From contig NZ_ACFE01000005.1 of the NCBI RefSeq assembly GCF_000174015.1, positions 62,001 through 126,000 of the forward strand: a stretch of 64,000 bases of DNA, given 5' to 3'. Below, one piece after another: positions 56,097 through 64,000 of this stretch. Every line of letters starts with the position of its first letter. The stretch's first letter is position 1. The position numbers and the translations under genes were made by a program. The notes below the pieces were generated by a model. The model was not told the origin of the DNA, did no database searches, and worked only from the letters and a program-made list of their open reading frames with translations. This DNA comes from Lancefieldella rimae ATCC 49626. Its GTDB lineage: Bacteria; Actinomycetota; Coriobacteriia; Coriobacteriales; Atopobiaceae.

Positions 56097-57263
56097 TTAT
56101 GCCTTGTACACGCTTCTTCCGCCAAGATAGGTTTCTTCCAACACAAGATCTTTGCTCAGAACAATGAAGTCTGCATTATATCCAGGGCGAATGTATCCGC
56201 ACACATCATCAATGCCACAAGAACGCGCAGGTTGCTCTGATGCCATGCGAACCGCTTCTTCAGCCGTTGCAATCCCCCAGTCAAACACGTTTTTGAGACC
56301 TTCGCAAAGACGCAAAATGGATCCCGCAAGACTGTGAGATTCGTCTAACAGGCGCGCTGTTCCATCTTTTACAATGACCGGGAAATCCCCAAGATTGTAG
56401 TTACCTTCAGGCATACCTCCCGCACGCATACAATCGGTAATAAGTACCATGTGGTCAATGCCTTTCGCACGTACCAATGCACGAGCAGCTATGGGATTTA
56501 CATGATGTCCGTCACATATAGCCTCGGCATAGGTGCCGTGCGTAGTCATAGCGGCGCCTACCATACCCGGTTCACGGTGATGCAGGCCGCGCATGCCATT
56601 GTAAGTATGAACAAAAATATCCGCACCCGCATTAACACAGGCAAGTGCCTGGTCATACGTTGCATCAGAGTGTCCTAAAGCTACATGGACTCCTCGATCC
56701 GCCATTTCCGAACAGAACTCCGGAGCCCCTGCACGCTCAGGAGCAATCGCAATCTTTGCTATCCACCCACGGGCGTGCTCTTGCCATTCATCAAATACGT
56801 CAACGTCAGGATCGAGAAAATATGAAGGATTCTGGGCACCCTTGTGCTTCTCGGTAAAAAACGGGCCTTCCAAGAAGATACCTTGGATACGCGCGGCGTC
56901 GATGTCGTTGGCATCAATACCATCTACGGCGTCAGCAACGGCTTCGCATGCATCTCCTGTTTGTTCAATCGATGCAGTAAGGGTTGTAGGAAGCCACGAG
57001 GTAACGCCATTAGATAACAGTCCTTTAGCAATCTCAATAACGCCGTCGGGATCACAGTCCATAATGTCGTGATCAAGATATCCATGGATATGCGTGTCTA
57101 CGAGGCCCGGAGCTACCCAACTGCCGGTATAGTCTACAATTTCACACGCAGGCTCAACGGTAGTAAACTGGCCAAAAATACCGTCTTCGATTAAAAGATA
57201 TCCCGGACCAACCGGAGCTCCCGGAAGGAAAAATTTGTCTGCCTTAAGAGCATAGGTATCCAT
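56097..57263 (-). CDS. nagA: N-acetylglucosamine-6-phosphate deacetylase
   Basis: Removes the acetyl group from GlcNAc-6-P, the product of the nan pathway, to give GlcN-6-P. An amidohydrolase of 388 residues: metal site DTHIHGYLDHD near residue 57, the Glu in LEGPFF near residue 131, HSDAT, HTYNGMRGLHHREPG, DGHHV and the catalytic Asp in LITDCMRAGG. ATG 57263 has AAGGAG upstream. It lies behind a GntR/UTRA regulator, which probably senses GlcN-6-P or GlcNAc-6-P; nagB is not in the window. Confidence 0.95.
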   Translation of the reverse strand: MDTYALKADKFFLPGAPVGPGYLLIEDGIFGQFTTVEPACEIVDYTGSWVAPGLVDTHIHGYLDHDIMDCDPDGVIEIAKGLLSNGVTSWLPTTLTASIEQTGDACEAVADAVDGIDANDIDAARIQGIFLEGPFFTEKHKGAQNPSYFLDPDVDVFDEWQEHARGWIAKIAIAPERAGAPEFCSEMADRGVHVALGHSDATYDQALACVNAGADIFVHTYNGMRGLHHREPGMVGAAMTTHGTYAEAICDGHHVNPIAARALVRAKGIDHMVLITDCMRAGGMPEGNYNLGDFPVIVKDGTARLLDESHSLAGSILRLCEGLKNVFDWGIATAEEAVRMASEQPARSCGIDDVCGYIRPGYNADFIVLSKDLVLEETYLGGRSVYKA

Positions 57264-57398
57264 ACATCCAACTCCTTAGACGCTCAAATAAGTATCCTCT
57301 ACATTACACCTCAAACGGATGAATAGTAACACCCTTTACAACACGATTTACCGTTCCGGATGGCGAAGGAGTATCGGGGGTATTTCCTACTTTCATTT

Positions 57399-58127
57399 TT
57401 AATTGCGGACATGCACCACTTTATAGTGAAATTGATCGGCCCGTGCAACAGAGAGCGTAAACTCAACAATACCATTGTGGTCACTATATGTGGTACGCTC
57501 AAGATTAAGTACTGGTGCTCCCTCAGGGATATCAAGCTGCTCTGCATCACTTTGTTTCGCGATAGAGGCCTTAAACTCTTCTTCAGCATAGTGAATGGTA
57601 ACGTTATATTCAGCTTCCATAATATGGTAGAGCGAGTTTTCTTCTAATTTCTCTCTTGAGAATGATAAAAATTGTGAAGTGGGAATAAATGTAGTTTCCA
57701 GCATCATAGGAACATTGTCAGCAAGACGAAGGCGCTTAATGCGAAAAACCTTATCACCAATCGCAAGTTGCATATGTTGTGCAAGAAATTTATTTGCCTC
57801 AATGGCTTCAAACTCTAGAATAACCGTCTTAGGTTCACGTCCAAGATCACGCTGCTGCTCAGAAAAGCTATATCCACCAGTAAGATCAGTTACACGACCA
57901 GATTGATCTGCTACAAAGGTTCCACGACCATGTCGGCGATAAATAAGACCAATACGTTCCAGCTCTTTAAGAGCAAGGCGAACCGTTGTACGAGACAGTC
58001 CATAGCATTCAGAAAGACTGCGTTCAGAGGGAATCAAATCATCTGGCTCAAGATCATTCTCAATGTGATCTCGCAACGTATTTGCTAACTGGCTATAAAG
58101 CGGTTGTTTTCCTGTAAGCACGGCCAT
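57399..58127 (-). CDS. GntR family regulator with UTRA domain (NagR/DasR-like)
   Basis: A 242-residue repressor: winged helix at residues about 8-75 (LPSERSLSECYGLSRTTVRLAL type, shown in part as SERSLSECYG) and an effector-binding UTRA domain from about residue 95 (RIKRLRLADNVPMMLETTFIP). HutC-subfamily members of this kind sense phosphorylated amino sugars. Being just upstream of nagA on the same strand, it is likely the nagA and perhaps nan regulator. I could not find a clear NagR/DasR-type operator by eye near either gene. Confidence 0.85.
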   Translation of the reverse strand: MAVLTGKQPLYSQLANTLRDHIENDLEPDDLIPSERSLSECYGLSRTTVRLALKELERIGLIYRRHGRGTFVADQSGRVTDLTGGYSFSEQQRDLGREPKTVILEFEAIEANKFLAQHMQLAIGDKVFRIKRLRLADNVPMMLETTFIPTSQFLSFSREKLEENSLYHIMEAEYNVTIHYAEEEFKASIAKQSDAEQLDIPEGAPVLNLERTTYSDHNGIVEFTLSVARADQFHYKVVHVRN

Positions 58128-58306
58128 AATAACCTTTCGTCAACAACATATATCAACACGGACTTCAATATGAGTTTGTTTAGATTGACTGTAAATGATA
58201 TTACTTAACCTCTGACATATGGTCAAACCCTAGGATTATAAAAAGCGTAGTCAAACACCGTAGTACCGCAGCACACATAGCATCAAAAGTAGTGCCAAAA
58301 CTGACA

Positions 58307-58346
58307 AGCCTGGCAAGACGCTCTTTCGAGAAGTTCTTGCCAGGCT
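58307..58346 (-). terminator. Hairpin after ilvE
   Basis: AGCCTGGCAAGA and TCTTGCCAGGCT pair perfectly over 12 bases around a 16-base loop that contains CGAGAAG. The following tract (TTGTCAGTTTTGG) is only weakly T-rich. Confidence 0.7.
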
Positions 58347-58353
58347 CTTCTCG

Positions 58354-59421
58354 CTAGCAAATCTTAAAAATCCATCCCTTTGGAGCTTCAATCTCACCAG
58401 ACTGGATGCCGGTAAGGGTATGACGGAGTTTGCTCATCACAGGTCCAACTTCAGCCATACCGGCACCAAATACAATTTCCTTCTCTCCGTCAACCACCTT
58501 ACCAACAGGCGAGATAACGGCAGCCGTACCACACATGCCACACTCAACAAATCGATCAATTTCGTCAAATCGAACGGGACGCTCTTCAACTTCCATGTTG
58601 AGATATTCCTTAGCCACGTGAACCAAAGAGCGCCGTGTAATGGACGGCAAGATGGAATCGGTGAATGATTTGGGTACTACAAGCTTCCCCGCCTCATCAA
58701 CAAACAGGAAGTTTGCTCCCGACGACTCCTCAACATACGTACGAGATTGAGAATCCAAATACATACTGTCCGCAAAACCGTCCTTGTGCGCCTCCGTTGT
58801 AGGGAGAAGCGACATGGCATAGTTCAAGCCTGCCTTAATGTTGCCTGTACCATGCGGAGCTGCTCGATCGTATTTGGATACCGTCAGGGCAACCGGCTTA
58901 ACGCCGCTTGAATAATACGCACCAACGGGGGTTACCATAATACGAAACTCATACGTAGACGAAGGCTGAACGCCAATGGTATCGCCTGTGCCAATCATAA
59001 GCGGACGGACATACAAAGACGCTCCCGTTCCAAACGGTGGAACCCATATGGCATTTGCCAAGACAACTTGCTTGACCGCATCAAGAAAGCGCTCTTTCGG
59101 AAATGGCGGCATAACAATGCGCTCGGCTGACGTTGCCATGCGCTCGGCATTAAGATCAGGGCGAAAACACACGATATCGCCTTGTTTTGTGGTGTATGCC
59201 TTAAGACCCTCAAAGACTTCCTGGCAATAATGGAGGATGTTTGCGCACTCTGAAAGATGCAAGGTATGATCGCGCGTAAGCCCACCCGCATCCCATGCAC
59301 CGTCCTCGTAGTGTGAAACATAGCTATAGTCGGTCTTGCGATACTTAAATCCAATAGTTGACCAGTCGAGATTCACTTTATCAACCGTATTAGCAAAATC
59401 TTCGCTCTCAAAATCTGTCAT
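58354..59421 (-). CDS. ilvE: Branched-chain amino-acid aminotransferase
   Basis: A class IV PLP aminotransferase of 355 residues for Val, Leu and Ile synthesis or breakdown. The group signature includes EVFEGLKAY near residue 78, the PLP Lys in GNIKAGLNYA near residue 200, YVEESSGANFLFV and GTAAVISPVG near residue 312. ATG 59421 has AGGGAA upstream; an ATG six codons earlier is also in frame. A hairpin follows the stop. Confidence 0.93.
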   Translation of the reverse strand: MTDFESEDFANTVDKVNLDWSTIGFKYRKTDYSYVSHYEDGAWDAGGLTRDHTLHLSECANILHYCQEVFEGLKAYTTKQGDIVCFRPDLNAERMATSAERIVMPPFPKERFLDAVKQVVLANAIWVPPFGTGASLYVRPLMIGTGDTIGVQPSSTYEFRIMVTPVGAYYSSGVKPVALTVSKYDRAAPHGTGNIKAGLNYAMSLLPTTEAHKDGFADSMYLDSQSRTYVEESSGANFLFVDEAGKLVVPKSFTDSILPSITRRSLVHVAKEYLNMEVEERPVRFDEIDRFVECGMCGTAAVISPVGKVVDGEKEIVFGAGMAEVGPVMSKLRHTLTGIQSGEIEAPKGWIFKIC

Positions 59422-59642
59422 GACGTTCCCTTCAGTCACAGAGGACTCGTATTAAATCATCCTCCCCTAACAGCAAAGCCTCCTCTATACAAGCACGGTC
59501 TTATCGTTTATGGGGCGAGAAGTGCATCTGTTAACGTGATATTTATTTTTCTGTTTGTTTTTTTGGCTCTGTTCAATCATCACAACATAAACGGGTATAA
59601 ACCATTAGGCATAAAGGTGAAGTTGTCAGAAGAAGGCAAACT

Positions 59643-60002
59643 ATGGATATCCAGATCAAACGCACCTATGAAGCTTCTGAACCGGCGGATGGTTACCGCG
59701 TACTTGTTGATCGCCTGTGGCCGCGGGGCATTAAAAAAGAGAATCTCCACATGGATCTTTGGGCAAAAACCATTGCTCCCTCCACTGAATGCCGCAAAGC
59801 GTTTAATCATGATCCCGCTCGTTTTGACTCTTTTGTTGCACAATACACGCAAGAACTCAACAACAATCCGGATACCGCGCAATTTATCAACGATTTCACC
59901 GCAACAAGTGCTTCTCGCATAACGCTTTTGTATTCAGATAAGGACACCCGGTACAACAATGCCGTCGTTCTTAAAGATTGGCTGCAAAGAAAGCTCGGCT
60001 AA
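59643..60002 (+). CDS. DUF488 family protein
   Basis: A 119-residue protein of the DUF488/YeaO family: it opens IQIKRTYE, has VDRLWPRGIKKENL near residue 22, and ends with RITLLYSDKD...NNAVVLKDWL. The function is unknown; the family is widespread in stress-related contexts. GAAGG precedes the ATG. It stands alone between ilvE and murI. The 200 bases upstream hold one GGCGAGAAG word (59514) and otherwise nothing I recognise. Confidence 0.8.
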   Translation: MDIQIKRTYEASEPADGYRVLVDRLWPRGIKKENLHMDLWAKTIAPSTECRKAFNHDPARFDSFVAQYTQELNNNPDTAQFINDFTATSASRITLLYSDKDTRYNNAVVLKDWLQRKLG

Positions 60003-60030
60003 GCAGCTTGATCAAGCTCCGTCGTATAAG

Positions 60031-60885
60031 CTAACAGGCTTCAATAGGTGTTAAAAAGAATTCCTTGTAGAGCTCAATTTCCTGCGAACCCACAATGCTG
60101 GAGCGAAACTCTACTTGATCAAGCGGTGTATCAAATGGAATGGCAGGTTCTTGAGCCAATAAGTCTTCCGTTTTAAGGAGTCGATGCAGCTGCTGCGCTG
60201 CTCCCGTACCACCGTCATAAAAGTCCACATTGCCCAAAACGGCACGTATTTGGCTTGTAATAAAGGGATAATGCGTACAGCCAAGTACCACCGCATCAAC
60301 CGTTCCTCTATATTGGCCAATGAGCTTTTCAAGTAAATCATGCATTTGAGGCGAGTTGGCTTTACCTGCCTCGATGAGCTCCACAATGCCGGTACCGGCA
60401 ATGGGAATAATTTGAGAAGTTGCTCCCCATTGCGCCTCGAGTCTGAGGAATTTGGAAAGTGAAAGTGTTCGTGCGGTTGCCATCACAATAATGCGACCCT
60501 GTGAATGCGCCAAAGCAGCAGGTTTTAGTGCAGGTTCAACACCAACAATAGGAAGCTGCGGATATCTTTCTCGTAACATCTGAGCTGCAGCGGCTGTTGC
60601 GGTATTGCATGCAATAACGATGGCTTTTGCTCCCTCATCTACAAAGGTATCCGTAATGGCTCCTGAAAGAGCCTGCACCTGCTGTGGGGTCTTGCTTCCA
60701 TACGGAGCATGCGCGGAATCGCCATAAAATATAAATCGTTCATAAGGAAGCTCAGTAACAAGACGTTTCAAAACACTAATGCCACCAATACCTGAGTCAA
60801 AAACCCCGACAAAGGCATCTTTGGTACTACTCTTGGCGTTACTTTTGGTATTGCCCTCTAAGCTATTCGGTATACTGTCTGTCAT
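60031..60885 (-). CDS. murI: Glutamate racemase
   Basis: Makes D-glutamate for peptidoglycan. 284 residues with the substrate-binding VFDSGIGGISVL near residue 25, the two catalytic cysteines in IACNTATAAA (near 90) and LGCTHYPF (near 202), and YGDSAHAPYG. An N-terminal tail of about 20 Ser/Lys-rich residues precedes the domain. ATG 60885 has AGGGAGG upstream. Confidence 0.96.
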   Translation of the reverse strand: MTDSIPNSLEGNTKSNAKSSTKDAFVGVFDSGIGGISVLKRLVTELPYERFIFYGDSAHAPYGSKTPQQVQALSGAITDTFVDEGAKAIVIACNTATAAAAQMLRERYPQLPIVGVEPALKPAALAHSQGRIIVMATARTLSLSKFLRLEAQWGATSQIIPIAGTGIVELIEAGKANSPQMHDLLEKLIGQYRGTVDAVVLGCTHYPFITSQIRAVLGNVDFYDGGTGAAQQLHRLLKTEDLLAQEPAIPFDTPLDQVEFRSSIVGSQEIELYKEFFLTPIEAC

Positions 60886-61043
60886 ACGCCTCCCTTGATA
60901 CATAAGTCATTCTAGCCGTTCTTAATTGTCGCGTTGTGTCACAAGTGCAATGGGTACACTAGCGACGATATAGGTACATGGCGATACAAAGAGATTCTGT
61001 GAAAGTACAGATATCGTACAGTATCCGGTTCACAAGGAGTTTT

Positions 61044-61472
61044 ATGAGCAACGAGGGCAAAAAAGTTAAAGTACACTATGTTGGTACCCTTGATGATGGA
61101 ACCAAATTTGATTCTTCCAGGGATCGCAATGAGCCGCTCGCATTTACGTGCATGGCCGGACAGATGATTGCGGGCTTTGATAATGCCGTCAAAGACATGA
61201 ACGTAGGCGACGTTATTGACGTCCATATCCCTGCAGCAGAAGCTTACGGCGAGCGTCGTGAAGAAGCAATCCAGAGCATTCCGGTAGCACAGCTTCCCGG
61301 GTCAGAAAAGCTCGTTTCTGGTCAACAGGTAACACTTGGTACACCCAACGGCTACCCCATCAGAGCAACGGTCGTTGAAAATGACGGGACCACTATTACC
61401 TTTGACACCAACCATCCCATGGCAGGTAAAGATTTGAACTTCAATATTGAACTTCTTGAGGTTGAAGACTAG
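61044..61472 (+). CDS. FKBP-type peptidyl-prolyl isomerase, SlyD-like
   Basis: A 142-residue protein-folding helper: FKBP strands VKVHYVGTLDDGTKFDSS, then an insert-in-flap domain (AEAYGERREEAI...) typical of SlyD, then the returning FKBP strand FDTNHPMAGKDLNFNIEL. The His-rich metal tail of E. coli SlyD is absent. ATG 61044 has AAGGAG; the frame is open to 60978 without a better start. Confidence 0.92.
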   Translation: MSNEGKKVKVHYVGTLDDGTKFDSSRDRNEPLAFTCMAGQMIAGFDNAVKDMNVGDVIDVHIPAAEAYGERREEAIQSIPVAQLPGSEKLVSGQQVTLGTPNGYPIRATVVENDGTTITFDTNHPMAGKDLNFNIELLEVED

Positions 61473-61478
61473 CTAACG

Positions 61479-61508
61479 AGAAGCTCTTCTCACCTGAGAA
61501 GAGCTTCT
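61479..61508. terminator. Bidirectional terminator between slyD-like gene and metY
   Basis: AGAAGCTCTTCTCA-CC-TGAGAAGAGCTTCT is a 14-base perfect inverted repeat between the convergent genes, with TTACTT on the plus side. The rest of 61509-61615 is very A/T-rich and holds nothing recognisable. Confidence 0.75.
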
Positions 61509-61615
61509 TACTTAAAACAACGTTTTCAAATTTCATCAGTTATAACTTATAAAATCATGATTTAATCATAAACTTTAAGATATAAGTGATAACTTACTGT
61601 CGGTAGTTCTCACGT

Positions 61616-62896
61616 TTACAGTGCCGCTAAGGCCTGTTCCACATCAGCTACCAAATCTTGAGTTCCTTCAATCCCGCAGGAAAGTCGTACCGTATTAGGA
61701 GTAATACCGGCGCCGATTAACTCTTCATCGGAGAGCTGTCGATGCGTTGAGCTTGCCGGGTGCAGGGCACAAGAGCGGGCGTCTGCCACATGGGTTTCGA
61801 TTCTGAAAATCTTCAAATTACCCAAGAACTTCTCGGCAGCCTCACGACCGCCCGCAATGCCAACCGAAACAACACCGCATGAACCCTGAGGCAGATATTT
61901 CTTTCCCAACTCAAAATACGGATCGGTGGGAAGACCCGGATAGCGCACCCATTCAACACGCTCGTTCGCTGCAAGCGCCTCGGCAACTGCCTGGCCATTC
62001 TTGCAATGCTGCGCCATACGAACATGCAACGACTCCAAACCCAAGTTGAGATAGAACGCGTTTTGCGGCGACTGGATTGCACCAAGATCACGCATAAGCT
62101 GCACGGTTGCTTTTGTGATGTAAGCTCCACCCTGACCAAACGCCTGAGCATATACCAGCCCATGATACGAAGGATCGGGCTCCGTCAAACCAGGGAACTT
62201 GTCCTTGTGTGCCATCCAATCAAACGTTCCGCCATCAACAATGGCGCCGCCAACAGCCACTCCATGACCGTCCATATACTTTGTGGTGGAGTGAATGACA
62301 ATATCGGCTCCCCACTCAATCGGACGACAATTCACTGGCGTCGCAAACGTATTATCAACAATCAAGGGGACACCGTGCACATGTGCAGCCTTTGCCCAAC
62401 GCTCAATATCAAGCACCACAAGCGCCGGATTGGCAATAGTCTCACCAAAGACGCACTTGGTCGTGGGCCTGAATGCCGCAGCAATTTCTTCATCGGACGC
62501 ATTGGGCGAAACAAACGTGCACTCCACACCCATCTTAGGAAGCGTTGTAGAGAGCAGGTTAAACGTACCGCCATAAATAGTGGAAACAGCCACGACATGG
62601 CTTCCTGCCTCAGCGATATTAAAGATCGAGAAGAAAGCTGCTGCCATACCGGATGCCGTAAGCATTGCAGCACTTCCGCCTTCAAGCTCACAAATCTTTG
62701 CCGCCACGTTATCGAGCGTTGGATTTTGCAGACGAGAGTAGAAATAGCCTGATGCTTTCAGGTCAAACAAGTCCCCCATCTGTGAAGAGTTCTCATAGGC
62801 AAAGGTGGTCGATTGAACAATAGGTACTTCTCGCGGCTCACCGTTCTTAGGTTGATAACCTCCCTGCACACAGCAGGTCTCGACACTTTCAGACAT
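61616..62896 (-). CDS. metY: O-acetylhomoserine sulfhydrylase/Cys-Met PLP family
   Basis: A 426-residue Cys/Met metabolism PLP enzyme. YFYSRLQNPTLDNVAAKICELEGG near residue 50 (given here as its start YFYSRLQNPT), the PLP Lys in HSTTKYMDGHG near residue 210, and the long insertion with DPSYHGLVYA are typical of MetY, which makes homocysteine from O-acetylhomoserine and sulfide. Methionine gamma-lyase is a less likely alternative. ATG 62896 has GAAGGAA upstream and follows asnS by 13 bases. Confidence 0.88.
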   Translation of the reverse strand: MSESVETCCVQGGYQPKNGEPREVPIVQSTTFAYENSSQMGDLFDLKASGYFYSRLQNPTLDNVAAKICELEGGSAAMLTASGMAAAFFSIFNIAEAGSHVVAVSTIYGGTFNLLSTTLPKMGVECTFVSPNASDEEIAAAFRPTTKCVFGETIANPALVVLDIERWAKAAHVHGVPLIVDNTFATPVNCRPIEWGADIVIHSTTKYMDGHGVAVGGAIVDGGTFDWMAHKDKFPGLTEPDPSYHGLVYAQAFGQGGAYITKATVQLMRDLGAIQSPQNAFYLNLGLESLHVRMAQHCKNGQAVAEALAANERVEWVRYPGLPTDPYFELGKKYLPQGSCGVVSVGIAGGREAAEKFLGNLKIFRIETHVADARSCALHPASSTHRQLSDEELIGAGITPNTVRLSCGIEGTQDLVADVEQALAAL

Positions 62897-62909
62897 ACGT
62901 TCCTTCTTC

Positions 62910-64000
62910 CTAAAACTCCGCATTACCAACGGTGCGCGGATGCGGGATAACATCGCGGATATTGTCGACACCGGTCAGGTACATGACCAAACGCTCAAAG
63001 CCCAAACCAAAGCCCGAATGCGTACAAGAGCCATAACGGCGTAAATCAAGATAGTACTTGTACTGTTCCGGGTCCATGTCCAAGTCTTTAATACGCTGCT
63101 CAAGCACGTCTAAACGCTCTTCACGCTGAGAGCCGCCGATGATCTCACCGATACCGGGAACCAAACAATCGGCAGCGGCCACCGTCTTGCCATCATCATT
63201 TGTGCGCATATAAAACGCTTTAATCTCGGCAGGATAGTCCGTCACAAAAACCGGCTTTTTGAAGTGCTTCTCCGTTAAATAGCGTTCATGCTCGGTCTGC
63301 AGGTCAATACCCCACTTGACGGGATAGTTGAACTTCTCGCCTTGTGAAATCGCTTCTTCAAGAATGGAAATGGCATCGGTATACGATACGCGGGCAAACT
63401 CAGACGTTGCCACATGGTGCAGACGCTCAAGCAAACCCTTATCTACAAATTTGTTAAGCATCTCAAGCTCATCGGCGCAATGTTCAAGCACGTAAGAAAT
63501 CACGTACTGAAGCATTGCCTCGGCGATATCCATATCCTGTGCCAGGTCGCAAAAAGCCATCTCGGGCTCAATCATCCAAAACTCCGCCGCATGACGGCGC
63601 GTATTGGAATTCTCGGCGCGAAACGTAGGACCAAAGGTATACACATCGCCAAAGGCCATGGCAAAGTTCTCAGCTTGGAGTTGACCGGAGACCGTCAGAT
63701 GCGCGGAAGTATCAAAGAAATCCTGCGTGTAATCAACTTTTCCTGCATCGGTACGCGGAATGTTCTCCAAATCAAGCGTAGTCACCTGAAACATCTCTCC
63801 GGCACCCTCGGCATCAGAGGTGGTAATGATAGGTGTATTAACGTAGACAAAGCCTTGATCCTGAAAGAATTTGTGGATAGCGTATGCGGCTACCGAACGC
63901 ACGCGAAATACCGCACGGAAAAGATTTGTGCGCGGACGAAGATGCTGCTGTGTGCGCAGATACTCAAGCGACTGGCGCTTTTTCTGCATAGGATACTCAG
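62910..64000 (-). CDS. asnS: Asparaginyl-tRNA synthetase, C-terminal part (cut by window edge)
   Basis: The class IIb catalytic domain of AsnRS. Seen are [14 protein letters not shown] at the right edge, motif 2 ([24 protein letters not shown], here split: [11 protein letters not shown] and EFWMIEPE) and motif 3 ([15 protein letters not shown]), ending [12 protein letters not shown] as in the family. The reading frame stays open to the last base, so the N-terminal anticodon-binding OB domain lies outside the window. Confidence 0.95.
   Translation of the reverse strand, partial: EYPMQKKRQSLEYLRTQQHLRPRTNLFRAVFRVRSVAAYAIHKFFQDQGFVYVNTPIITTSDAEGAGEMFQVTTLDLENIPRTDAGKVDYTQDFFDTSAHLTVSGQLQAENFAMAFGDVYTFGPTFRAENSNTRRHAAEFWMIEPEMAFCDLAQDMDIAEAMLQYVISYVLEHCADELEMLNKFVDKGLLERLHHVATSEFARVSYTDAISILEEAISQGEKFNYPVKWGIDLQTEHERYLTEKHFKKPVFVTDYPAEIKAFYMRTNDDGKTVAAADCLVPGIGEIIGGSQREERLDVLEQRIKDLDMDPEQYKYYLDLRRYGSCTHSGFGLGFERLVMYLTGVDNIRDVIPHPRTVGNAEF

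Noticed and set aside
59536-59922. Plus-strand frame overlapping the DUF488 gene
   Set aside because: It is in a different frame from the DUF488 gene and has no family features.

Overview
The window looks like chromosomal DNA of an actinobacterium of moderate GC content, most probably a Coriobacteriia member of the Atopobium/Lancefieldella/Olsenella type. This is inferred from gene content and protein style: an actinobacterial-type RapZ with Arg in the P-loop next to WhiA, a WhiA-gap-pgk-tpiA-secG block, Tat/lipoprotein-type oligopeptide-binding proteins, a fused OppDF, and a DUF559-type protein family common in this group. No database search was possible. Most genes lie on the minus strand and run right to left.

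Layout by position. 1-6800: the start of an amino-acid ABC permease (cut by the window edge), a family-6 DNA glycosylase, a PPP-type phosphatase, a zinc-dependent phospholipase C-like protein, a fructokinase-type ROK kinase, and a csoR-copA copper operon with a clear CsoR operator. 6800-12440: a small membrane protein, tRNA-Val, a YbhN-like membrane protein, mnmA with its cysteine desulfurase, and a CmpB-like membrane protein. 12640-14700: tRNA-Gly and tRNA-Cys, then a cassette made of a low-GC DUF559 nuclease-like gene between two long inverted arrays of 21-bp repeats. 14700-17900: a partner-switching pair, a STAS plus HATPase fusion and a PAS-GAF-SpoIIE phosphatase. 18050-26410: an oligopeptide transporter (oppB, oppC, fused oppDF) with two paralogous binding proteins and tRNA-Leu between them. 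26900-32530: secG, tpiA, pgk, gap, whiA, rapZ.

32560-43250: a ten-kilobase operon for uptake and breakdown of N-acetylneuraminate. It holds a Dpp-like ABC transporter with a permease-ATPase fusion, two CE7-type esterases (one without its nucleophilic serine), a NanA-family lyase, NanK and NanE, behind a leader full of repeated operator-like sites. 43256-50294: uvrA-ybaK-murJ-uvrC. 50574-54351: the plus-strand genes mrp and two FAD-dependent oxidoreductases. 54348-58127: two alpha/beta hydrolases, nagA and a GntR/UTRA regulator. 58354-64000: ilvE, a DUF488 gene, murI, slyD, metY and the C-terminal part of asnS.

NanA, NanK and NanE would turn imported sialic acid into GlcNAc-6-phosphate, which NagA deacetylates; the glycolytic block then handles the carbon. 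No sialidase and no nagB are in the window.

The most unusual signals are: (a) the inverted 21-bp repeat arrays around the nuclease-like gene, together with 11-bp tandem repeats over its leader and ribosome binding site; (b) a 9-base word, GGCGAGAAG or its complement, present at least 24 times, in one coding frame or as terminator-like palindromes, which resembles a DNA-uptake signal; and (c) a CopA with a C-terminal CopZ domain that carries its own ribosome binding site and start codon.
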